DNA of 64,000 bases from Nonlabens xiamenensis (GCF_003865345.1 NZ_RMVE01000006.1:124001-188000); one strand, 5' to 3'; positions 40,667 through 51,837 are shown, counted from the stretch's first letter. Numbers and translations are program-made. Notes: generated by a model from the letters alone, not told the origin.

Positions 40667-42510
40667 TGGCAAGAACAGTTCCTGGCTCTGGTGCAATTAT
40701 TCAGCCTGAATTCAACAGTGTGTTTGGAGTCAGGGCGATTGCTGTTGTCGATGGCGGGGACGGTTATGATGCAAACGATCCACCAAAGTTAACTGTCCAA
40801 AACTGTGGCACCCCTTTGAGGGAAGCAGTATTAAGACCTATAATCCAAGATAATAGAATACTTGCTGTTGAGATCTTAGATCCTGGCGAAGGATATGACC
40901 CTCTACGTTTAAAGATTGATTCAACAGATGAAGGTAGTCTTGGTGCAAGAGGCAAAGTTTTTTTAAATGAGACTGGTGGAATAGACTATATCCAGATGAC
41001 AACTCTGGGTGATAATTATTTTGACGGCACTAGTGCTGTTATTGAGGGTGGCGGTGGATCTGGATCAGAATTAGTCCCTGTCACTGGTGGTGTAACAGGT
41101 CTAGTGATTACACGAGAAGGTAGAAACTATGACCTTAATGATGCTAACGTTGTTATTTCTGGTGGTGGCGGTGGTGATGGTGCGACAGGTACTGTTACAC
41201 CTAACCAATTTGGTAAAGTTACATCTATTACCCTAACAAATCAGGGTGAATTCTTTGAGACTGCACCTATTGTGCAGATCATTGGTGGTGGAGGAAAAGG
41301 TGCTGCAGCAAATGCAAGCATTGACCTTGGTGCTATTACCAGTATAGATCTTACTAACAAAGGTAATGGATATACTAATAGTCCTAAAGTCATATTTGCT
41401 AGAGATACCAATCTCATTCGTAAACAACGCAACAGGCAAAGTCTTAATAGTGTTGTTTATAATCTTACTGGTCTCATTTCAGATGTGGCACCTAGTGATA
41501 GCACCATTAATGTTGAGACTACGGCAGCGTATCCTGGCTCAGGTAAATTCTTGGTTGGGAAGGAAATCGTCAGATACACTGGTAAAACAGCAACCTCCTT
41601 TACTGGACTCGACAGGGGTATCAACTTTAGATTTGATCAGAAAGTTATTCTTGACAATCTACAAGACGATGCTAATGGAGTTTCGCAGTATTCGTTTGAG
41701 GTTACCGACCAAGTAAAACGTTTTGTTGCTAGTGCTACTAGTAGGGTTGCCATTGTCTACGACTGGGATCCTGTTGCACATGCTCTGTATCTAACCTTTG
41801 AGGTTGACGAGTTAGCATTTATTGATGGTGGTAATTCATCTGATAAGACTGCATCAATTCAATTCGTTGCAGGTAGTGCACAATCTAGTGGCACAGGTGT
41901 ATCACCACACGTCATTATTGATAGTGCAGGTAACGACATTGTTACTTTTACAGATCCGTTATCAGCAATCCTAAACAAAGCGTTTGAGGATGATGATGAA
42001 TTAGACGGAGTAGGTGACGGTATTATTGACCTCGTAAATACTGGCACAGAATTTGAGAATGATATCAACCTAGACGGTGGTATCGCATCATCTAAATATG
42101 GTATTGAGGAAGAATTAGGTGGACAGAATATCACCTTATTCCAAGCTGCAGACAAGTTATACGACGGAAATAGCGTGCCTCAGCTTGCAACAGTTGTTAC
42201 CGCAGGTGTTTTGGGTGATGGAGACACCCACCAATCCTTCGGTGCAATCTCTGTAAGAAATAGAAATGCAACAGCATACTCTCTCAATGAGACTGTAACT
42301 GGTCAATCAACTGGTGTTACTGCAACGTTTAAGGGCATTACAGCAGGTGAGAGAGATGGTGAATTCATTTTAAACGTTGAATCTATAACTGCATCAAACA
42401 CAAATAATAAGTTTAGTGCGGGCGAAACCATACAAGGTCAAGGATCAGGTGCAACAGGCACACATATCTTTACTGAGTATACAACCAGAGTCCGAAATGA
42501 GGACGATTAA
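40666..42510 (+). CDS. GxGY-repeat virion structural protein, 614 aa
   Basis: Residues 20-245 hold about six GxGY-type units (VVDGGDGYDANDPP, DPGEGYDP, REGRNYDLND, NKGNGYTNSP) alternating with GGGGSG turns, like those in the giant protein. A middle domain follows (SDVAPSDSTINVETTAAYPGSGKFLVGKEIVRYTG). The C-terminus has two F-x-x-GE-x-x-x-G cassettes (YSLNETVTGQSTGVTATF, FSAGETIQGQGSGATGTH). It sits between gp10-like and gp8 genes. I judge it a tail or baseplate protein of marine T4-like phages, with no defined T4 counterpart. Confidence 0.7.
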   Translation: MARTVPGSGAIIQPEFNSVFGVRAIAVVDGGDGYDANDPPKLTVQNCGTPLREAVLRPIIQDNRILAVEILDPGEGYDPLRLKIDSTDEGSLGARGKVFLNETGGIDYIQMTTLGDNYFDGTSAVIEGGGGSGSELVPVTGGVTGLVITREGRNYDLNDANVVISGGGGGDGATGTVTPNQFGKVTSITLTNQGEFFETAPIVQIIGGGGKGAAANASIDLGAITSIDLTNKGNGYTNSPKVIFARDTNLIRKQRNRQSLNSVVYNLTGLISDVAPSDSTINVETTAAYPGSGKFLVGKEIVRYTGKTATSFTGLDRGINFRFDQKVILDNLQDDANGVSQYSFEVTDQVKRFVASATSRVAIVYDWDPVAHALYLTFEVDELAFIDGGNSSDKTASIQFVAGSAQSSGTGVSPHVIIDSAGNDIVTFTDPLSAILNKAFEDDDELDGVGDGIIDLVNTGTEFENDINLDGGIASSKYGIEEELGGQNITLFQAADKLYDGNSVPQLATVVTAGVLGDGDTHQSFGAISVRNRNATAYSLNETVTGQSTGVTATFKGITAGERDGEFILNVESITASNTNNKFSAGETIQGQGSGATGTHIFTEYTTRVRNEDD

Positions 42511-42516
42511 AAACTC

Positions 42517-42524
42517 CATAAATA
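42517..42524 (+). promoter_or_regulatory. late promoter element
   Basis: CATAAATA, matching the NATAAATA late-promoter pattern of cyanomyoviruses (T4: TATAAATA). It lies 24 bases before ATG 42548 in a short true gap between genes. A GGGAG SD follows at about 12 bases from the start codon. Confidence 0.55.
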
Positions 42525-42547
42525 AAGTGTGGGAGACCTATAGCTAA

Positions 42548-44083
42548 ATGGCACTATTAACCGACCAGTTTAGAATTTTTACTGCCAAGAGATTCATTAA
42601 GTCTCTGGAAGGTCCTGATTCGGCTCAGTCCGATTTACTTGCAGGAGCATCCAGAGATAGACTGTATGTATTCATTGGCAGACCTCAAAGCTGGGATAAT
42701 GAAAATGACCCACCTGATCCAACAGATTCGCTGCAAGAATTTGCTGACAACTTCTCTGACATGATCTCCCTCAAGAGGGTGTTGGCAAACGATACTATTC
42801 AAGTTGTCCGTCGTATCAACTGGATCCCACCCGAGCAAACTACTGGTGGTTTGGGTTACGTTTATGACATGTATAGACATGATTATTCATCCACTAAGAC
42901 TGCTGCGTCTGGTGCGACGAAGTTGTATGACGCTGACTTCTACGTTGTCAACTCTAGTTACCAAGTATATAAGTGCATATTCAACGGCACAAGTCCTTCT
43001 GATCCTAACGGTAAACCTTCTACTGTTGAGCCTACTGGCACCTCCACATCTATTATTACGACTGCCGATGGCTATCGTTGGAAGTATCTTTATACTATCC
43101 CTGTGGGGCAGGTCTTAAAATTCTTCTCTAACGAATATATGCCTGTGTTGAGTGACACTGCTGTTATCTCTGATGCAGTTGGTGGAGAGATTGACACAGT
43201 TATTATCGGATCTTCAGGTACTGGTTATAACAACGGCACCTATGAAAACGTCCCTATTAAAGGAGACGGTGTTGGTGGACGTGTATCACTAGTGGTTGAC
43301 GGTGGTAAACTTGTTACTGCTACTGTTACATCTGGTGGATCTGGATATACATTCGGGACAGTTGTTATCGATGAGATCAACGGTATCGGAGCAGGAGCAG
43401 GATCTGGTGCATCTGTTGAGGTTATCATTCCTCCATCTGTAGGTCATGGTGCTCAACCTGACACAGAGTTGGGTGGATATCGTGTGATGATCAACACCAA
43501 ATTTACATACGCTGAAGGATCTGGTGACTTCCCAACTGATAACGACTATCGTCGTATTGGTTTGTTGCTCAACCCATTCAGATATGGCACAAATGAATTG
43601 ACTGCAGAATTAACTTTGTCAGGCACAAAGGCAGTTATTTTCTCTCCTACATTCACAGGAAACTATAGCACAGACGAGATCGTAACACAGTCTAGGACTG
43701 TTGGTGGTCAGCAGGTTACTGCTAGAGGTCGTGTTGTTTCTTGGAATAGCACTACAAAAGTATTGAAGTATTACCAGAATAGAATCGACGGAATCTTCCC
43801 TGAGATTACTGGTAGTTTGACTGAGTTTGATGGAGGTAACCCAATCGTGGGATCTATCTCAGGTACATCAGGTGACCCAGACATTAACTTCCCTATTGTC
43901 TCTGGATCCTCTACCAGAGTCATTAACAACACAGAATATGATTTGGGTATGGCATTTACCAACGGTTATGCAGACCCCGAGATTGAGCCAAATAGCGGTC
44001 GGATTATTTACATAGATAATAGAGGACCAATCACTCGTGCGGGCGACCAAATTGAGGATATCAAAGTCGTAATCGAATTCTAA
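42548..44083 (+). CDS. gp8: baseplate wedge subunit gp8
   Basis: This 511-residue protein corresponds to T4 gp8, the wedge protein that contacts gp6, gp7 and gp10. Shared features are an N-terminal FRIFTAKRFIKSL, YVFIGRPQSWDNENDPPDPTDS (T4: ITFGRSEPW ... PPYPTDS), YQVYKC and GYRWKYLYTIP (T4: GYVWEYLFEIP). T4 gp8 is 334 residues. The extra length here is partly a GxGY insertion at about 215-300 (GSSGTGYNNGTYENVPIKGDG, SGGSGYTFG) that closely resembles a segment of the giant protein (about 3140-3210). The C-terminal part carries further beta segments. Confidence 0.85.
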   Translation: MALLTDQFRIFTAKRFIKSLEGPDSAQSDLLAGASRDRLYVFIGRPQSWDNENDPPDPTDSLQEFADNFSDMISLKRVLANDTIQVVRRINWIPPEQTTGGLGYVYDMYRHDYSSTKTAASGATKLYDADFYVVNSSYQVYKCIFNGTSPSDPNGKPSTVEPTGTSTSIITTADGYRWKYLYTIPVGQVLKFFSNEYMPVLSDTAVISDAVGGEIDTVIIGSSGTGYNNGTYENVPIKGDGVGGRVSLVVDGGKLVTATVTSGGSGYTFGTVVIDEINGIGAGAGSGASVEVIIPPSVGHGAQPDTELGGYRVMINTKFTYAEGSGDFPTDNDYRRIGLLLNPFRYGTNELTAELTLSGTKAVIFSPTFTGNYSTDEIVTQSRTVGGQQVTARGRVVSWNSTTKVLKYYQNRIDGIFPEITGSLTEFDGGNPIVGSISGTSGDPDINFPIVSGSSTRVINNTEYDLGMAFTNGYADPEIEPNSGRIIYIDNRGPITRAGDQIEDIKVVIEF

Positions 44084-44084
44084 G

Positions 44085-47000
44085 ATGCCACAGAATACCA
44101 ACCTAAACATTAGTCCATATTTCGACGACTTCGATAAAGATAAGAATTTTTATCGAGTGCTCTATAGACCTGGATTCCCAATACAGGCAAGAGAGCTAAC
44201 GACGATGCAATCGATCTTGCAAAATCAGATCGAGAATATGGGTCAGCACTTCTTCAAAGAAGGTGCAATGGTCATACCTGGTCAAGTAGGTTATGATCTG
44301 AATGTGCAAGCTATTGTACTTCAACAAGCATTTTTGGGAGTTGACGTTGAGACGTATCGTGCTCAACTTAGTGACAAGATTATCTCTGGACTTACATCTG
44401 GTATTCGTGCAAAAGTCCTATACTCTATTCCTGCCACTGAGTCAACTAAAGGATATATCACTCTCTATGTAAAGTATATTGACTCTGGTGATACTATCTC
44501 AGAGACTAATGTTCGTGGTTTCCAAGCAAACGAGCAGTTGATCTGTGAGTCTGAATTGACTTTTGGCACAACTTTGATTGAGATTGGATCTCCCTTTGCT
44601 CAGTTGCTTCCTGTTGATGCAACCGCAGTTGCTGCTGTAGCATATATCAATGAAGGTATCTACTTTATTCGTGGACATTTTGTAAACGTCCCTAGCAGTT
44701 ATATTATCCTTGATCAATATACGAATAACCCATCGTATAGAATTGGTCTAGAAGTCGCAGAATCTATCGTTACCCCAGAAGATGATACATCTCTAAACGA
44801 TAACGCTGCAGGCACATCAAACTATTCAGCACCAGGTGGTCATAGATTTAAGATCTCTACTACACTGGTCAAGAAACCAATCGCCGATGAAACTGATAAA
44901 AACTTCATCGAATTAATTAGAATCCGTGATTCTAAGATTGAGCAACTTGTCAATACATCTGCATACTCACAACTTGAGAAATCACTTGCTCGTAGGACTT
45001 TTGAAGAGTCTGGTGATTATGTAATCGATACATTCGATGTTAAGTTGAGAGAGCATCGTAATGATGGATTTAACAATGGTGTATATTCAGCAGGTCAATC
45101 CTCTAGAGCAGGACAACCTGCATCAGAAGAATATGCAGCAATCGAGGTATCACCAGGTAGAGCATATATTAAAGGTTATAGGACAGAGTTTTTAACTCCA
45201 CAATATGTTGACCTTAAGAAACCAAGAGACTTTGTTGGTATTCAGAATACTATCATTCCTCTAGAGTGGGGTCAATATCTAAAAGTATTTGGTGTATATG
45301 GGTGGCCTAACTTCACTGGTGAAGGTGTTAGTGATGCTTATCAAATTCTTGATCTGCAAGATGGATGGACAACCTCTACTAACAATAGTGTAACTGGTCA
45401 AAAAATCGGACGTGCTCGTTGTGTGCAACTACAGAAATCAGGAGCAGGTCTATTTGACATGTATCTGATGGACATCCAGTTATATACTGCTGTCAATTTT
45501 GTTGCAGGTAATACAACTGTTGCTGTTGGTGACAAACTTGTTGGACGTATCTCAGGTGCTACAGGATTTGTAACTGATGACTTCTCAGGACAGAGAGTGT
45601 CTATGGAGCAGGTATCAGGTACTTTCATTGACGGTGAAGTAATCACTAGAGATGGCAGAGTTGTTGGCACACTAGATGCTGTGCACACATATAAGATTAC
45701 TGACGTAAGATCTGTTATTGGACGCAACGCCCAATCTGTTGTTAGTTTTGCTGCGAAACTGTTGCTTAATGATAGAGCAGTTATTAGAGGATCTTCTATT
45801 ACAATCGATCAGGCAGGATCTCCTCCTAAAATTACAGGTACTAACGGATCTAAGTTTGAGCAAGATCTAAGACCTGGCGATGTTATTTCTCCTGACGGTC
45901 TATCATCTCCACAAGGTGAGAAGACTCTTGTTATCACAAAAGCAGTTAAGAATGCTATCAACCTAACAGCTGGAAACAATACAGGTGTTACACCATACGT
46001 TTTTGACTACCAAGCACAGACTGCTACTATTGATACTAGTCTAACTAAAGGATCTATTACAGACGGCACATATACTACAGTTGTTAGATATAGACCATAT
46101 CTATATGGTCAGAATCAACCTTCTGGTCAGTTGTCTCAAGACTTACCTAAGAGGACAATCAAGTCTATTACTGACGAATCATTCTTTGTCTTTAGGACAT
46201 TCGATAACAAAACTGTTGTATCAGGTGGTTTAACTGTTGCACTTCCAGAATCTGAGCAGTTTGCTGCACTGGATGATGACAACTATATTCTTACAATTCT
46301 TGCAGAATCTGGATCAGCATATTCAGTTGGTGACAACCTTGACATCGAGGCACTATCTGACGCACAGACATTGACAGTTACCTTTGGTGCTGACAGACAG
46401 TCCATTACTATTGACGGTCTTACAGGTGTTACCACAGTTAAACTAACTGCATTGGTATCTAAGAATATCGTTTCTAGAAAAATTAAAACTGCATCTAAGA
46501 TGCGTGCTATGAAAGTCACTAGGACTTCTAAGCAACAAGATATTCAAAGATTCGGACTAAACTACGGAGGATTGTATGGCACAAGAATCGAAGACCCCGA
46601 GATCTCATTCGGTCTCAACGATGTATATAAACTCCACGCAGTCTATGAATCTGAAGATGACAACGCTCCCAAAATCCCTTACGTTGTCCTCTCAGAAGCA
46701 ACCTTCTTTGCTCCTGGCACAGTTATCACTGGCGTTACATCAGGTGCAAGAGCAGTAGTTGTATCATTTATTAACGCAACTCTAAGACTTTATAACGTTG
46801 ACCTAAACGGCACACAGTTTAATCCTGGCGAAACAATCAACGGTGAGGACAGTGATGGTAACGTATTGACTGCAACTATTGATGATGCTGACGGATCTGT
46901 TGAAAAAGGATCTAAGGTTATCACAAATCAGTATGAGTTAAATCAGTCACAAAATGCATTCTTCTATGACGTATCTCGTCTAATTAGAAAACCTGGCACT

Positions 47001-50000
47001 ACTCCTCCAACCAGACAGATGATGGTAGTGTTTGACTACTTCATCCATGAAGCATCTGGTGATTACTTCTCTGGTCAATCATACACTGGTATTGACTTTG
47101 CTGATATCCCATCACCACTTCTCAAAGGATCTAGTAGGACTGTTAGAGACCAACTTGACTTCCGTCCTGCAGTTGGTGAATTGGCAACAGGACAAGGCAC
47201 AGTCGGTAGTCCTTTTGAGGTGACTTGTGCAACTCTTGACTTTGATGCTAGACAATTCTCTACAACTGGTCAAGGTGCAGGTGCTGCAGCAGCAGCGACC
47301 CTGTTTGATATTCCTAAGGCAGAAACAGAATTCCGTTGTGACTTCGACTACTACCTACCTAGGACAGACAAACTATTCCTTACTCACGACAATGATCTAC
47401 AGTTGATTGAGGGTATATCTTCAGAAGATCCTCAACCACCTGATAACATTCAGAGTGCTATGTGTTTGGCAACGCTCAAGCATAGAGCATTTATGTTTGA
47501 TCCAGAGCGTGACTCCACAATCAATCAAGAAATCATTCGTCGTTATACGATGAAGGACATTGGTGACCTTGATAAACGTATCACTAATGTTGAGTATTAT
47601 ACTGCACTTTCTCTACTTGAGGTCAAGGCAGAAAATACCGCGTCTTACGATGAGAATGGTTTTGATAGACTTAAGAATGGATTCGTTGTTGATGACTTCT
47701 CTGACCATAAGATTGGTGACGTCAACAGTGCTGATTACAAGTGCTCTCTAGATTTCAAAGAAGGAATCATGAGACCTTCTCACTTTACTAACAACGTCCC
47801 ACTCGGAATCAACAATACTAAATCAGTCAACGTCGTTACAACCCCTGCAAATATTTGCATGTTGCCATACGAAAACGTTGTTATCGTGGAGCAACCCTAT
47901 GCATCAAGAAGTGAAAATGTTAACCCATTTAATGTATTTACTTTCATCGGTCGTATCGATCTTACACCTACATCAGATGACTGGCTCGAAACCAACAGAC
48001 TCCCTGCCCGAGTAGAAAACATCGAGGGTGACTTTGCCTCTGTTGCTGCAGAGAATAACATTGACCCTAACACAGGTTTTGCACCTATCCAATGGGGTGG
48101 TTGGGAAACTAACTGGGTTGGAGAAAGTCTAGTTTCTACAGATACTATCATCAACAGGACTGGTAGTCACAGTGGTGGTGGTACTTGGGTCGGCACAAGA
48201 CATCAAGGTCTTGAGTTTATCCATGAGAGACGCACATTTGAAATTAGAGAGAATCAATCTAGACAAGGTATTAGGACAAGAATCGTGCCTAAGATTGAGA
48301 GAAAATCAATGGGTGATTCTATCCTGTCACAAACTGCAGTGCCATGGATCAGATCTAGAAACCTTGCATTCGACGTTTATAGAATGAAACCAAGGACTCG
48401 TGTCTACTGTTTCTTCGATGGCGTTGATATTACTCCTTATATTACACCTAAAGTAATCGAGCTTAATAAGACTGGTAACAACAGTAATGTTAAGAATGAA
48501 GTTGTTACAACGATGGGAGCAAACGCATTCAACCAACCATCAGACAGCACTATTGATAACAGTAACCAAATCCCATTCGTGGTTGGTGAGACTGTTGTTG
48601 GTATTGAATCTGGCGTCAAGTTGAAAGTTGCAGCTGCAGATGACGAGTATGTGACTACTCCTTACGGCACAGGTGCTGCGACGTTGCCTACATCATATGC
48701 ATCTAACACCAACCTTCTTAACGTTGACATCAACGAGATGGCATCTACCGCTAATGGTGAATTCCAAGGTAATATAAAAATTGGTGAGTTGCTTGTTGGA
48801 CAAACATCTGGTGCTGCTGCCTACGTTAAAGATCGTCGTCTATTGACTGACAACGTTGGTAACTTTAAAGGAACATTCTTTATTCCTAATCCTAAGATTG
48901 ACTCCAACCCACGTTGGGCAACAGGTACAAGGACTATTAGATTTACAACCAGTGCAACAAACGAAAGGACACCTGGCACAGTTGACTCATCTGCTGACGC
49001 AGAATACAGAGCAACAGGTACATTGCAGACTGTAAGAGAAAACATTCTTGCAATTCGTAATGCTGAGTTAGTCCGTGACACCGTTACTGATGAGAGGACA
49101 ATCAACTCTACTAGATCTGAGACAAGACAGATTGGTTGGTATGACCCTCTTGCACAATCATTTATTGTGGATGAAGAAGGCGGTATCATGATCACTGGTG
49201 TTGAGATCTTCTTTAGGACTAAGGACTCCAACATTCCTATCTCTATGCAGATCAGGACAATGGAAAATGGATCTCCTACAAAAGATATCTTGCCTCTATC
49301 TGATATTACTATCAACGCTGCTGACGTTGAGGTATCAGAAAGTGCAGCGATCCCGACAAGGTTTACGTTTAGATCTCCTGTCTATATTAAACAATCGGTT
49401 GAATATTGTTTCGTCTTACTGTCTGACTCTAACGAATATCAAGTCTGGATATCCAGAATGGGTGACGTTGAGAAATCTGGTAACAGGACGATCTCAGAGC
49501 AACCATATGCAGGTGTGCTATTCAAATCACAAAACGCATCAACGTGGACTGCTGACCAATATGAGGATCTTAAGTTTACAATTTATAAAGCAGCATTCGA
49601 TACTACTCTCGATGGCACCGTAACTCTTGAAAACGTTGAGATGGGTGAAACTAATGGTGGTTATACAAGACTACTTGATAACCCACTGGTTACTATCCAA
49701 CCTGAGCAAGTATTGACTCTACCTGTTGCAGGTGGACCTTTTAGTTACACAGTTGGTGCTAGACTAACACAAAGTCCATCAGGTGCATCTGCTACTGTAT
49801 CAGCATTTGACTCGACCTCAACTCCTAATGTCATCACTATTAATGATATCTCAGGTATTTGGTCTGCAGGTTTCTTAGATGCTAATAATAATGCATTCCA
49901 AGGAATCGTATCATCTCAAGCAACAGCAATCTTCCAGTTGTCTACAGTGTCTAATGGTGACTTCTCACCTAGACCTAATCCTGCAACAGGTACTGCAACA

Positions 50001-51524
50001 ACTACAGTTGATATTATTACAGGATCTACATCCAACTCTACTGCAAGAGTTACAGCATACTATGCGACAGGTGATACTCTACCTGATGGTAATACTGCAT
50101 CTAATCCTGTTTTATATGTAAATTATGTTGATAAAGACTTTGACCTCGCCGACACCCTTTCGGAGAATGGTGGCGTTGTTACTGCTACTATTACTTCAGT
50201 TGCCTATAGTGGAGACACAAGGAATATCTACCCTGTTTCGGCACCATCGTATCAGGCGAAGGATAGGAAGATCCTCGTGTATCACAAGAATCATTGCATG
50301 CACCAACGCACCAACAATGTTGATATAAGAGGCGTAATCTCAGAAGTCCCACCAACAACTCTGACGTCATCTCTATCAGCAGGTGCTACAAGTATTAACG
50401 TAGAGGCAGGTGCAGCATTCCATACACAAGTTAATGGACAAGCAATCGGTAACTTGAATCCTGGCTACCTCATGATTGGTAGTGAGATTATTCAATACTC
50501 TGCTATCTCTAGCGACGGTAAAGTTATTACAGTTGCTACATCTGGTAGAGGATCTAATACGACTGCTGACCAAGATCATCCTACTGGATCACAGGTCTTC
50601 TGTTACAACTTTGATGGTATTCCTCTTACAGAAATTAATAAAGTCCACGATAGTATTGGCGATCCATGGATGGATCATTACCTACTCAATACTACATCTG
50701 TTGCTAACAACGGTATTCGTGGTGGTGGTATCAATGCAATCGCTTCACAAAACTTCCAGTTTGAAACGTTGCGTCCATCGGTTGCCAATTTGGTATTCCC
50801 AGAAACCAGTATTGTTGCTCGTGTAAATACTACGTCGGGCACATCTGTTGGAGACGGCACGACGGTTGTTGATCAAGCGTCATTCGTTAACAATGGTACA
50901 TATTATGATATCACTTTAAATACAGAGAATTATTTCACAACTCCTCAACTCATTTGCTCTAAGGTCAACGAAGACAACAAGTTGGGTGGTAACAAATCTA
51001 TCTCTCTTGATTTAACACTTCATACGGATAATGCAAATGTGTCGCCGTATGTTGACCTAGATAGGACATCTCTTATTACTGTCAGCAACAGAATCAATCA
51101 ATGGCCAGGCGGTCCTCAACCACTTGGTATCAACAGTTTGATTGAAGCAACTGCTGATGTATCTTTAGAACCTAGTGGAGATCAAAACGACGCCGTTTAT
51201 CTCACTCGTATAGCAAACCTTGCTCAACTTTCACGCACACTTAAAATTGACTTTGGATGCTATAGACCACAAGGCACAGAGGTAAGAGTTTATATCAAGA
51301 CTTATGAATCAGGAAGTGAAGTCGATCCAAATACAATCAACTTTGTAGAGGTGCAACCTAAAGGAAGCATCGCTGCCTCCGATGTATTTGAATTCAGAGA
51401 TTATTCTTATGAAGCGGTCGGACTTAATTTCAATGCATTCCAAGTCAAGATTGTATTGAGGTCTAAGAATCAGGCAACCGTGCCTCAGGTAATCGACTTT
51501 AGGTCAACAGCACTCGCTACTTAA
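44085..51524 (+). CDS. DUF4815-type large tail/baseplate protein, 2479 aa
   Basis: The N-terminus (LNISPYFDDFDKDKNFYRVLYRPGFPIQARELTTMQSILQNQIENMGQHFFKEG) is the signature of DUF4815, a large structural protein of marine T4-like phages. F-x-x-GE-type cassettes occur around residues 470-540 and 890-950. Residues about 1685-1845 form a second conserved region (YDPLAQSFIVDEEGGIMITG ... PISMQIRTMENGSP ... YVWISRMG-like ... LFKSQNASTWTADQYEDLKF). The C-terminus ends in a beta-rich segment (FRDYSYEAVGLNFNAFQVKIVL). It starts one base after gp8 and is probably attached to the baseplate. The exact role, wedge extension or fibre, is unknown. Confidence 0.75.
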   Translation: MPQNTNLNISPYFDDFDKDKNFYRVLYRPGFPIQARELTTMQSILQNQIENMGQHFFKEGAMVIPGQVGYDLNVQAIVLQQAFLGVDVETYRAQLSDKIISGLTSGIRAKVLYSIPATESTKGYITLYVKYIDSGDTISETNVRGFQANEQLICESELTFGTTLIEIGSPFAQLLPVDATAVAAVAYINEGIYFIRGHFVNVPSSYIILDQYTNNPSYRIGLEVAESIVTPEDDTSLNDNAAGTSNYSAPGGHRFKISTTLVKKPIADETDKNFIELIRIRDSKIEQLVNTSAYSQLEKSLARRTFEESGDYVIDTFDVKLREHRNDGFNNGVYSAGQSSRAGQPASEEYAAIEVSPGRAYIKGYRTEFLTPQYVDLKKPRDFVGIQNTIIPLEWGQYLKVFGVYGWPNFTGEGVSDAYQILDLQDGWTTSTNNSVTGQKIGRARCVQLQKSGAGLFDMYLMDIQLYTAVNFVAGNTTVAVGDKLVGRISGATGFVTDDFSGQRVSMEQVSGTFIDGEVITRDGRVVGTLDAVHTYKITDVRSVIGRNAQSVVSFAAKLLLNDRAVIRGSSITIDQAGSPPKITGTNGSKFEQDLRPGDVISPDGLSSPQGEKTLVITKAVKNAINLTAGNNTGVTPYVFDYQAQTATIDTSLTKGSITDGTYTTVVRYRPYLYGQNQPSGQLSQDLPKRTIKSITDESFFVFRTFDNKTVVSGGLTVALPESEQFAALDDDNYILTILAESGSAYSVGDNLDIEALSDAQTLTVTFGADRQSITIDGLTGVTTVKLTALVSKNIVSRKIKTASKMRAMKVTRTSKQQDIQRFGLNYGGLYGTRIEDPEISFGLNDVYKLHAVYESEDDNAPKIPYVVLSEATFFAPGTVITGVTSGARAVVVSFINATLRLYNVDLNGTQFNPGETINGEDSDGNVLTATIDDADGSVEKGSKVITNQYELNQSQNAFFYDVSRLIRKPGTTPPTRQMMVVFDYFIHEASGDYFSGQSYTGIDFADIPSPLLKGSSRTVRDQLDFRPAVGELATGQGTVGSPFEVTCATLDFDARQFSTTGQGAGAAAAATLFDIPKAETEFRCDFDYYLPRTDKLFLTHDNDLQLIEGISSEDPQPPDNIQSAMCLATLKHRAFMFDPERDSTINQEIIRRYTMKDIGDLDKRITNVEYYTALSLLEVKAENTASYDENGFDRLKNGFVVDDFSDHKIGDVNSADYKCSLDFKEGIMRPSHFTNNVPLGINNTKSVNVVTTPANICMLPYENVVIVEQPYASRSENVNPFNVFTFIGRIDLTPTSDDWLETNRLPARVENIEGDFASVAAENNIDPNTGFAPIQWGGWETNWVGESLVSTDTIINRTGSHSGGGTWVGTRHQGLEFIHERRTFEIRENQSRQGIRTRIVPKIERKSMGDSILSQTAVPWIRSRNLAFDVYRMKPRTRVYCFFDGVDITPYITPKVIELNKTGNNSNVKNEVVTTMGANAFNQPSDSTIDNSNQIPFVVGETVVGIESGVKLKVAAADDEYVTTPYGTGAATLPTSYASNTNLLNVDINEMASTANGEFQGNIKIGELLVGQTSGAAAYVKDRRLLTDNVGNFKGTFFIPNPKIDSNPRWATGTRTIRFTTSATNERTPGTVDSSADAEYRATGTLQTVRENILAIRNAELVRDTVTDERTINSTRSETRQIGWYDPLAQSFIVDEEGGIMITGVEIFFRTKDSNIPISMQIRTMENGSPTKDILPLSDITINAADVEVSESAAIPTRFTFRSPVYIKQSVEYCFVLLSDSNEYQVWISRMGDVEKSGNRTISEQPYAGVLFKSQNASTWTADQYEDLKFTIYKAAFDTTLDGTVTLENVEMGETNGGYTRLLDNPLVTIQPEQVLTLPVAGGPFSYTVGARLTQSPSGASATVSAFDSTSTPNVITINDISGIWSAGFLDANNNAFQGIVSSQATAIFQLSTVSNGDFSPRPNPATGTATTTVDIITGSTSNSTARVTAYYATGDTLPDGNTASNPVLYVNYVDKDFDLADTLSENGGVVTATITSVAYSGDTRNIYPVSAPSYQAKDRKILVYHKNHCMHQRTNNVDIRGVISEVPPTTLTSSLSAGATSINVEAGAAFHTQVNGQAIGNLNPGYLMIGSEIIQYSAISSDGKVITVATSGRGSNTTADQDHPTGSQVFCYNFDGIPLTEINKVHDSIGDPWMDHYLLNTTSVANNGIRGGGINAIASQNFQFETLRPSVANLVFPETSIVARVNTTSGTSVGDGTTVVDQASFVNNGTYYDITLNTENYFTTPQLICSKVNEDNKLGGNKSISLDLTLHTDNANVSPYVDLDRTSLITVSNRINQWPGGPQPLGINSLIEATADVSLEPSGDQNDAVYLTRIANLAQLSRTLKIDFGCYRPQGTEVRVYIKTYESGSEVDPNTINFVEVQPKGSIAASDVFEFRDYSYEAVGLNFNAFQVKIVLRSKNQATVPQVIDFRSTALAT

Positions 51525-51591
51525 AGTACCTAAGCTTCGATCCCGAAAACCGACAAGCTGATTCTACTTATTATTTTGATACTTGTCAAGT

Positions 51592-51837
51592 ATGGACATT
51601 AAAAATCTGATACCTGTTGATGGAAAAGAGGGTTGGTATCGTGATCCCCTGACAAATGCCATCATTAATAACAATAAATCCGAATACGAAAAATACATGA
51701 ATGCCTACAACAAGCGGGCAAAAACTGAAGTCACGATAGAGACTTTACAAACTGAGGTTGATGAAGTAAAATCAGATCTGAAGGATATTAAGGGTCTACT
51801 CAAATCATTATTGGAGCTACAAAATGACAGCAACTAA
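51592..51837 (+). CDS. small coiled-coil protein, 81 aa
   Basis: I start at ATG 51592, not the upstream TTG at 51583. The product has an N-terminal segment MDIKNLIPVDGKEGWYRDPLTNAIINNN, which I recognise as recurrent in cyanomyoviruses, and a C-terminal coiled coil (ETLQTEVDEVKSDLKDIKGLLKSLLELQ). The ATG is inside a near-perfect palindrome (51579-51593). It overlaps the next gene by 14 bases. Position between tail genes suggests an assembly or structural role. Confidence 0.65.
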   Translation: MDIKNLIPVDGKEGWYRDPLTNAIINNNKSEYEKYMNAYNKRAKTEVTIETLQTEVDEVKSDLKDIKGLLKSLLELQNDSN

